From NCBI RefSeq assembly GCF_001649575.2, contig NC_051443.1, positions 20,606,509-20,670,508 on the forward strand: 64,000 bases of DNA, written 5' to 3'. This stretch comes from Kryptolebias marmoratus (Eukaryota; Chordata; Actinopteri; Cyprinodontiformes; Rivulidae). Shown piece after piece: positions 58,401 through 64,000 of the stretch. The notes below the pieces were generated by a model, which saw nothing but the letters and a program-made list of their open reading frames with translations, did not search any database and had not been told where the DNA came from. Position numbers and translations under genes: made by a program. Numbering within the stretch: position 1 is the first letter of the stretch; the number at the start of each line of letters is the position of its first letter.

Positions 58401-61140
58401 ACAAACATTCACTGCAGATAGCTTTTGGGAAATTAAAAAAAAAAATCTAGCTTTGCACAAAATACACAAAAGGAGAGGCGACGCAAACAAAACAAAGTAA
58501 GCAGACAAAACTAAGGGAACACTTTATACTCGGGTAGGTCTAAGCAATTAATTGTTTAACTGACGTGTTTTATGTGTGCCTGCTCGAGCTCACCTGATTC
58601 AAATAAATGGGTCATTATCAAGCCTCTGCAGAGCTTGATAGCAAGCTGTTTTATTTATTTGAATCATGTGTGTTGGAGCAGGAAGCCATATAAAATAAAC
58701 AGAGCAGGGGGGATTATCAGGACCAGAATTAGGAAACAGTGTTTTATCATGTGCTTTCAGTTTGTTCCTAATGCTTTAAAACTAGCTAAACTTTTTATAG
58801 CAAGACTAAGCATCCGAGTAGCTGAGGTAAACCTTTTTTATTTATGTTCACGTGTTCACATCTACATACAGCTGCAAGTTGCTTTCTTTTTTCTCATAAG
58901 AAGGGGGGGTTTAAACAATGAAACACACTGAGGACAGTTTGGATCAGTAATGTCAGTTTAATGTTGGTGAAGCAGAAACAGTTACAGGTGCAGGCAGGTA
59001 AGAGCTCCCACAGAATAAAAAGCTGTGCAGGACCTTTGGCTACTTGTGATTATGCTAAATTGGAAAGTAGGATGAACAGCGAACTTCTATCACTGAACAT
59101 GCAGGGTGGTTTTTAATTAAATATAGAATTAGCCTGGGTTGCTTTCCTTCATATCTGAGAACTGTTTAATTTTGTTAAGCGCTGATGTCACAAAATGCAA
59201 AGTCGAGAAATATTTAGGGTAACTTATTTTTCAAGACGAGAGTTATTTTGTAATTTATTTGAACAATTCTCTAATAAGGATGAGTCCTACTTAAAACTGT
59301 TCCTCTCAGAGATGCATAGCTGATTCATTCAAGAAAGAAGGAGACAAAATTACAGATTTAGCTAAAACACACACACACACACAAAATGCTTTGTGAAAGG
59401 ATTTGCCCAAATCATATACTGAATGTTGGACAAATTACTTGAGCTTCAAATCCATGATTTCCTGTTTGTTATGCAATGCAGAGAGTGTTTATGGAACTCC
59501 ACATCATTATTTTTTCCAGATAGCATGTTTCTTTCAGATGTGTGTACCAAACAAAAGGATAAAATTCACCAGTGATTGGGAAAAAAAAAACATGTAGATT
59601 TTGTGCAGAAGTACATTATATCCAAAAGTTATTTATCTTAAGTAAAAAAAATGATCATGAGTTCTGATATTGATTGTATGCAATATTTCTGAGCTCAGTT
59701 ATCTTCAAGTAGCCATATTCTTTGGGCCATGTAATGAATCCAGCTCTTGTGATCCGTCTCCCCCCTTGTAGTCGTATATCTTAGCTCCTTATTCTGATTA
59801 TTTTCTTGTATAGTACAGGCGTCCCAGTGTGTATATCTACGTGTGTGTGCATAACCACAACCACTCAAATGATTGAGGAGCCATCAGAGTGGGTTTTTTA
59901 TTAACACAGCTGAGTGGAGAGTGTTATCAAGCCACCTCTGTAGAATCCTACTGCTTACTCCCATACACACACATGCTCATATGGCTCTAACATTGTTTCC
60001 TCTTGGAAATGGTCTTTGGTTTCCATCCATCCACAGTTTACACTCCGAGATCTGATGTGTGCCTAAACTGGTTTCCATGTTTGTAGGCCTTCAGCTTTAC
60101 TGACCATCAGCGACCTTGTTAAACCAGTATTCTGTTTAGTTTTTTGTGAACACACTTCAGTTTTTGGTTTCTGTTGACCTCCATCTGCTGTTAGTGAGTG
60201 TTTGTTGTAATCTTGTGATCTTTGGATCTTGAGGTTAGCAGAAGCATCACCCTTTTGTGTCTGTGTTGACACAAATATCAAAGCTATTAACAACAGAAGA
60301 GCAAGATTAAAATTTCAGTTGGAGAATAAAAAAATAGTTTAAAAAAGAAATCCACTGAAGCCTTGTTTAAATTTTGATTATAGGCTTGTCCTGCTGACAG
60401 CACCATGCTGACTGACAGGGAGTATCATCTGTCTGATGACTTGTATCAGCAAAATTAAACTTTTAACAACCGCAAAGTGCATATTTGACTTTTGATGAAC
60501 AGGTCTTAAAATGCAGTTTGTTTGTTTTTTACCTGAGAGTTTGTGCAATATCATCTGCCTTGATGAAGAACTTATAAATTTCCTCAAGCAATCCCAAAGG
60601 ATCATGTTAGACAAATATTTTTTTGCAACATTTGTAGTTCGGACAAAGACACAAATGGAGTTTTCTTGTGAGTGAAAAGAAGATTTTCAGAAATCTTTTC
60701 CAAGATAGAGATTTTTAAAAACCTACTTTTTTGGTGTATCCATGTGCATGCAAGATATGGAGCTTTTCACAAACATAGAAGACATAGAAGCCTGTTTTGT
60801 GCATGCCCACTTTCTTTTTGTGTCCTAGAAACCAAAACAATTATGAAGTCATTTTAATGGCATGGTATGGGTATTTCAGCCTATTTTCTTAAAAACATAT
60901 TTATTTTTTTTTCAGAAACAAAGAAAAAAATGGCAGTTTATAAATATGTGCAATATTGTAGATGGGGCCAATGTACAACACAATAGATTTTTTTTTAATA
61001 GATATAATGCCACATTTTATTTAAGTTAAGATGCTAATAAAGGGTTTTTGTTATGTTACAATGGATTTCAATTTCAATTTTCAATTTCAGATTAATGTAA
61101 CCAAAATATTTTCTAGTTAGATACGTAGCCAGCTTTGCGA
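55420..61140 (+). other. tnks: tnks intron 6, no further exon seen
   Basis: No tnks exon encoding STPLHLAAG was found, and no other gene. Simple repeats (poly G near 57668, (AC)n near 59370) and one MITE at 58565 are the only structures. Confidence 0.55.
58565..58742. mobile_element. hAT-type MITE relative, degraded
   Basis: Inner palindrome CCTGATTCAAATAAATGGGTC ... TTATTTGAATCATGTGTG around GAGCTTGATAGCAAGCTG, and right end GGACCAGAATTAGGAAACAGTG, which resembles the CAGGGTTGGGAACCACTG end of the MITE at 32214. The left terminal repeat is decayed. Confidence 0.5.
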
Positions 61141-61149
61141 GCTATGAAT

Positions 61150-61330
61150 TTACATTTATAACTTGCCATAGAGTCAACCTAATTTAAGATGGCCACCCCA
61201 GCTAATCAACTTTAACCAACACAAAAATGTCTGAAACTCAATTTTATAGATATTGAGGTTAAAATTGGTGTGGTGATAGCTGGGGGTCATTCACAACACA
61301 TACTCCAAAAGCTATCTGCATGCACAGAAT
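61150..61330 (+). repeat. GGAGTCAAC-family dispersed repeat, partial copy
   Basis: AGAGTCAACCTAATTTAAGA, TGGCCACCCCAGCTAATCAA, CTGAAACTCAATTTTATAGA, GATAGCTGGGGGTCATTCAC and ACACATACTCCAAAAGC follow the family order. Confidence 0.65.
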
Positions 61331-63352
61331 ATTTTTGGCATGCAAGGTGGCACTCAATATTCATTCATTCAGGAAATGTTGGGGTTGTCAAAAAAAACAA
61401 GTGATTAAATTTTGGTGGGAAACCAGATCAGCATCCAGACCTTACTTTTTTTTAATGACCCCATAGCCTAGGTGGAGGTTTACACTCGGAGTGCTTCTAG
61501 TTCCATCTTCAGTACTTTTTTCTTTGTATCACTTGCCTTTGTTGGATTTATCAGCAGCAGTTTTTTTATTGGAAGAAGGAAAGGCTCCTGTGTTTTCCAA
61601 GAATTTTGGCCCAAAGTTACTGTTTTTGGGCTGCTGAACTCAAACGTTCCATGGAGTCCTGAGCTTCCCCCCCAAAGAGTCAGCACATCTAGCTGGGAGG
61701 CAGAGCAGCTAAGATAGACAGGTGATGGCTTAGATATCAATGTGTGTGTTTGTGTGTGTCTGACTGCACGAGTGTGCATGGAGAGCATAGGATGAGAGCT
61801 CTAGCTGCGGGTTATTTATCTTCCAAGATGCTTGCAGAGCAGAGCTGTCAGCAGCTTCTTACACTGTGTGTGTGAGTGTGTCAGTCAGAGGAATAGCGGA
61901 CAGTTTTGCTAATATGTTTATTGATCCAGTCATCTGACACCGCTCATCTTGTTAGAGCTTCCACCTTCTGATGTGCAGCCATGACCTGAGTACTTAAGCA
62001 GCGAAAAACTTTGTAGAAAAGAGTATTGCACTAGTGTTAAAGTGCATATTTTCCATTAATTTAAAATGTATTGAATAACAGATTTGTTTGCATTGTGATG
62101 TACACAGCCATTCAGGTCAAACAGTAGTGATAGGAGATTTTTTTTTTTTGTTTTGTTTTACAAAAACTTTTTTTGGGTGACGCTGTTTGAAGTGTCAATC
62201 CTTCAAAGTAAAGTTGAGGAATTTCATCACCACGCACATACACACGCTTAAATGACAAAATGGTCCAAATCCACCCACCCTACCCCAATAGATCATTTCT
62301 CATTGCTATGGTAACTGCTGACAGCTAGCAGTCACTGTTGTCATGGGAACAGCTTGACAGGCTCGTAAAGAGGAGTGGGAGAGAAAGGAGGATGTAGGGA
62401 AGGTTGTGGAAAAATGGAAAACAAAGAGAAAGAAGGAAAACAGCAGATTAAACACCCCATGGATGCATTTTTTAATGCAATTGTCTCGCATAATTTTTGG
62501 AGAGGTCATTTTTCTAGCTTACATGGCTGTGAAAGCAAAACTTAAATCATTTTAGAGTATGGGCTTTCAGAGTTTTAGTCTGCAGTGTTTCTACAAAGTG
62601 GATAAATTTAAATTTTAGGGAAAATAATTGCTACCAGGTCATGACATTTTTTTTTGTTTTTGCCTTTTTGTTTGAACATGATGAAAAATGTTCCTCTCCT
62701 TCTGCATTCCTAATTTTCTTTTCCATTACCTTTTATCTTCCTCCCCTGAAAAGCTTTTAGAAGATTACAATTCAAGAGAACAGCTTTATTTATTTGTTAT
62801 TGTTCAATATCAGTATGCTACCATTAGGGTTAATTATATTGAACATATTTTGCCGTATTCTTTTCACAGAAACTCTTACTGGGTGTCAAAGGGCATTATG
62901 CTAAAAAAAAAAAGCTATTAATTGGAGGTTAGGGGTGGAAACACCTAGCTAGGTTTACATAATTAATAATCACTCAAAAAATAAACCGGATATTAATATG
63001 AACCAAGCTAGAAGGACAAATCAGTTGATCATAAACAGTTTTAAATTACATAGAAAATTATTTTTTCACATTTGGATAGAGACGTTCTACTTTTACTCAC
63101 ATGTGAAATGATTGCATTGCCAAGTAGCTTCACTTAAATTAGAATTATTACTTCAAAGTTGTTTTAAACCTACAGATAACCAATGTGAAAACCATTTAAA
63201 ACCAACCATTGCTTTAAAGATGATTTGCATCTGACATCTGAATTCTAAATGTATGTGTCACTTTTCTTCGCTGAAATATTCTGGAGAATATTCATGTAGG
63301 GCAATTGTTTAAACACTTAAATGCTAATCTGCTGCCACTGACTGAATCTGAG

Positions 63353-63398
63353 TATATATATATATATATATATATAAGAGTGTGTGTGTGTGTGTGTG
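63353..63398. repeat. (TA)n then (GT)n microsatellite
   Basis: Twelve TA units, AAGA, then about nine GT units. Directly readable. Confidence 0.95.
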
Positions 63399-63589
63399 AC
63401 TGCTGCTTAGTTATTATTCTAAAAAGCATTCATTTATTAATGAAAGCATTTAATCTTCTTTTCCTCTCCCATTTACATATAAAGTAATGTCTGTCAGTTA
63501 TTTCCAAGCAAATAAATATTGTTAAATTCAAAGCAGTTTAAAATAATAGAATGCAGTGGAGGACAGACATGTTTAAGGGGGTTATTTTC

Positions 63590-63849
63590 TATTATTGCCC
63601 ACCATAAAGGCAGCACAATAATGGTTTTGCCCACGAACTATCTCATGAATAACTGAACAAATTTTAATGCAACTTGAAGAAAATAATTATTGGGTTGATC
63701 TTTATGACTAATTAACCTTTGGAGTCAACTGAATTTACGATGGCTGCCACACCCAACTGACCTTAAAAATACAAACATAAGCCAATTTTATAGACATTGA
63801 CCTAAAATGTGGGGTGGTAGTAGCTGGCACAACACATACTCTAAGCACT
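63590..63849 (+). repeat. GGAGTCAAC-family dispersed repeat, interrupted copy
   Basis: Opens ATTATTGCCCACCATAAAGG, carries ACTATCTCATGAATAACTG, TTTTAATGCAACTTGAAG, TTTGGAGTCAACTGAATTTA, GATGGCTGCCACACCCAACT and GACCTTAAAAAT, and reaches ACAACACATACTCTAAGCAC. There the family text stops and a different repeat starts. Confidence 0.75.
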
Positions 63850-64000
63850 ACAGGTGCTGGTCATAAAATTAGAATATCATGAAAAAGTAGATTGATTTCA
63901 GTAATTCCATTTAAAAAGTGAAACTTGTATATTATATTCATACATTACATACAAACTCATATATTTCAAATGTTTATTTCGTTTAATTTTGATGATTACA
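63850..64000 (+). mobile_element. Left part of a CAGGTGCTGGTCATA-type element
   Basis: CAGGTGCTGGTCATAAAATT followed by AGAATATCATGAAAAAGTAG and AAAGTGAAACTTGTATATTA is a string I recall as a very frequent short repeat in fish genomes. It begins exactly where the flanking repeat is broken off. The other end is outside the window. Confidence 0.6.

Noticed and set aside
23529..64000. An intronic microRNA such as the one reported within human TNKS
   Set aside because: No hairpin with recognisable mature sequence was found by eye, and that human microRNA is not known to me in fish.
1..64000. tRNA genes, rRNA, CRISPR arrays, operons, phage or plasmid features
   Set aside because: No tRNA box A/B pairs, no regular spaced repeats and no bacterial-style gene packing were seen; the sequence is clearly vertebrate nuclear DNA.

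Overview
This is vertebrate nuclear DNA, almost certainly from a teleost fish. Genes are split into short exons with GT/AG junctions, introns are long and AT-rich, microsatellites are common, and several repeats look like fish families. A single-exon claudin-23 gene lies next to tankyrase 1. That pairing matches the CLDN23/TNKS neighbourhood of human 8p23.1 (from memory), so the block is probably ancestral. No prokaryotic, phage, CRISPR or RNA-gene signal was seen.

Layout. (1) 1-4915, + strand: the 3' part of an LDL-receptor-related gene. Nine exons encode the end of a YWTD beta-propeller, an EGF module, an LDLa module, a second EGF module, a membrane span and a short tail. Its 5' end lies outside the window. 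(2) 5.1-9.3 kb: non-coding, with one teleost-type dispersed repeat. (3) about 9.4-12.5 kb, + strand: a small EGF plus transmembrane coding unit, possibly a tandem relative of the first gene; its 5' structure is uncertain. (4) 12.5-17.0 kb: possible 3' UTR, intergenic DNA and a decayed Tc1-like fragment. (5) 17008-17889, - strand: cldn23, intronless. (6) 18-22.9 kb: intergenic region holding a GAAA microsatellite, a likely dispersed repeat and two CTCF-like motifs. (7) 23000 to beyond the right edge, + strand: tnks. Exon 1 and exons 2-6 are visible (ATG to residue 320 or so, first ankyrin cluster). The introns are about 1.2, 1.4, 4.9, 19.2 and 2.0 kb, and a sixth intron runs off the window.

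The three genes do not look like one pathway. The first two are cell-surface proteins, cldn23 is a tight-junction four-span protein, and tnks is an ADP-ribosyltransferase scaffold. What stands out is structural. An in-frame Gly-rich open stretch runs directly into tnks exon 4, and a CpG-rich block lies just upstream of tnks exon 5; both are candidate internal starts. An 838-bp fold-back element has 36-bp perfect terminal inverted repeats. A hAT-type MITE has an intact 8-bp target duplication. A dispersed repeat family has at least eight copies between 41 and 64 kb. I found no convincing wholly new biological system.
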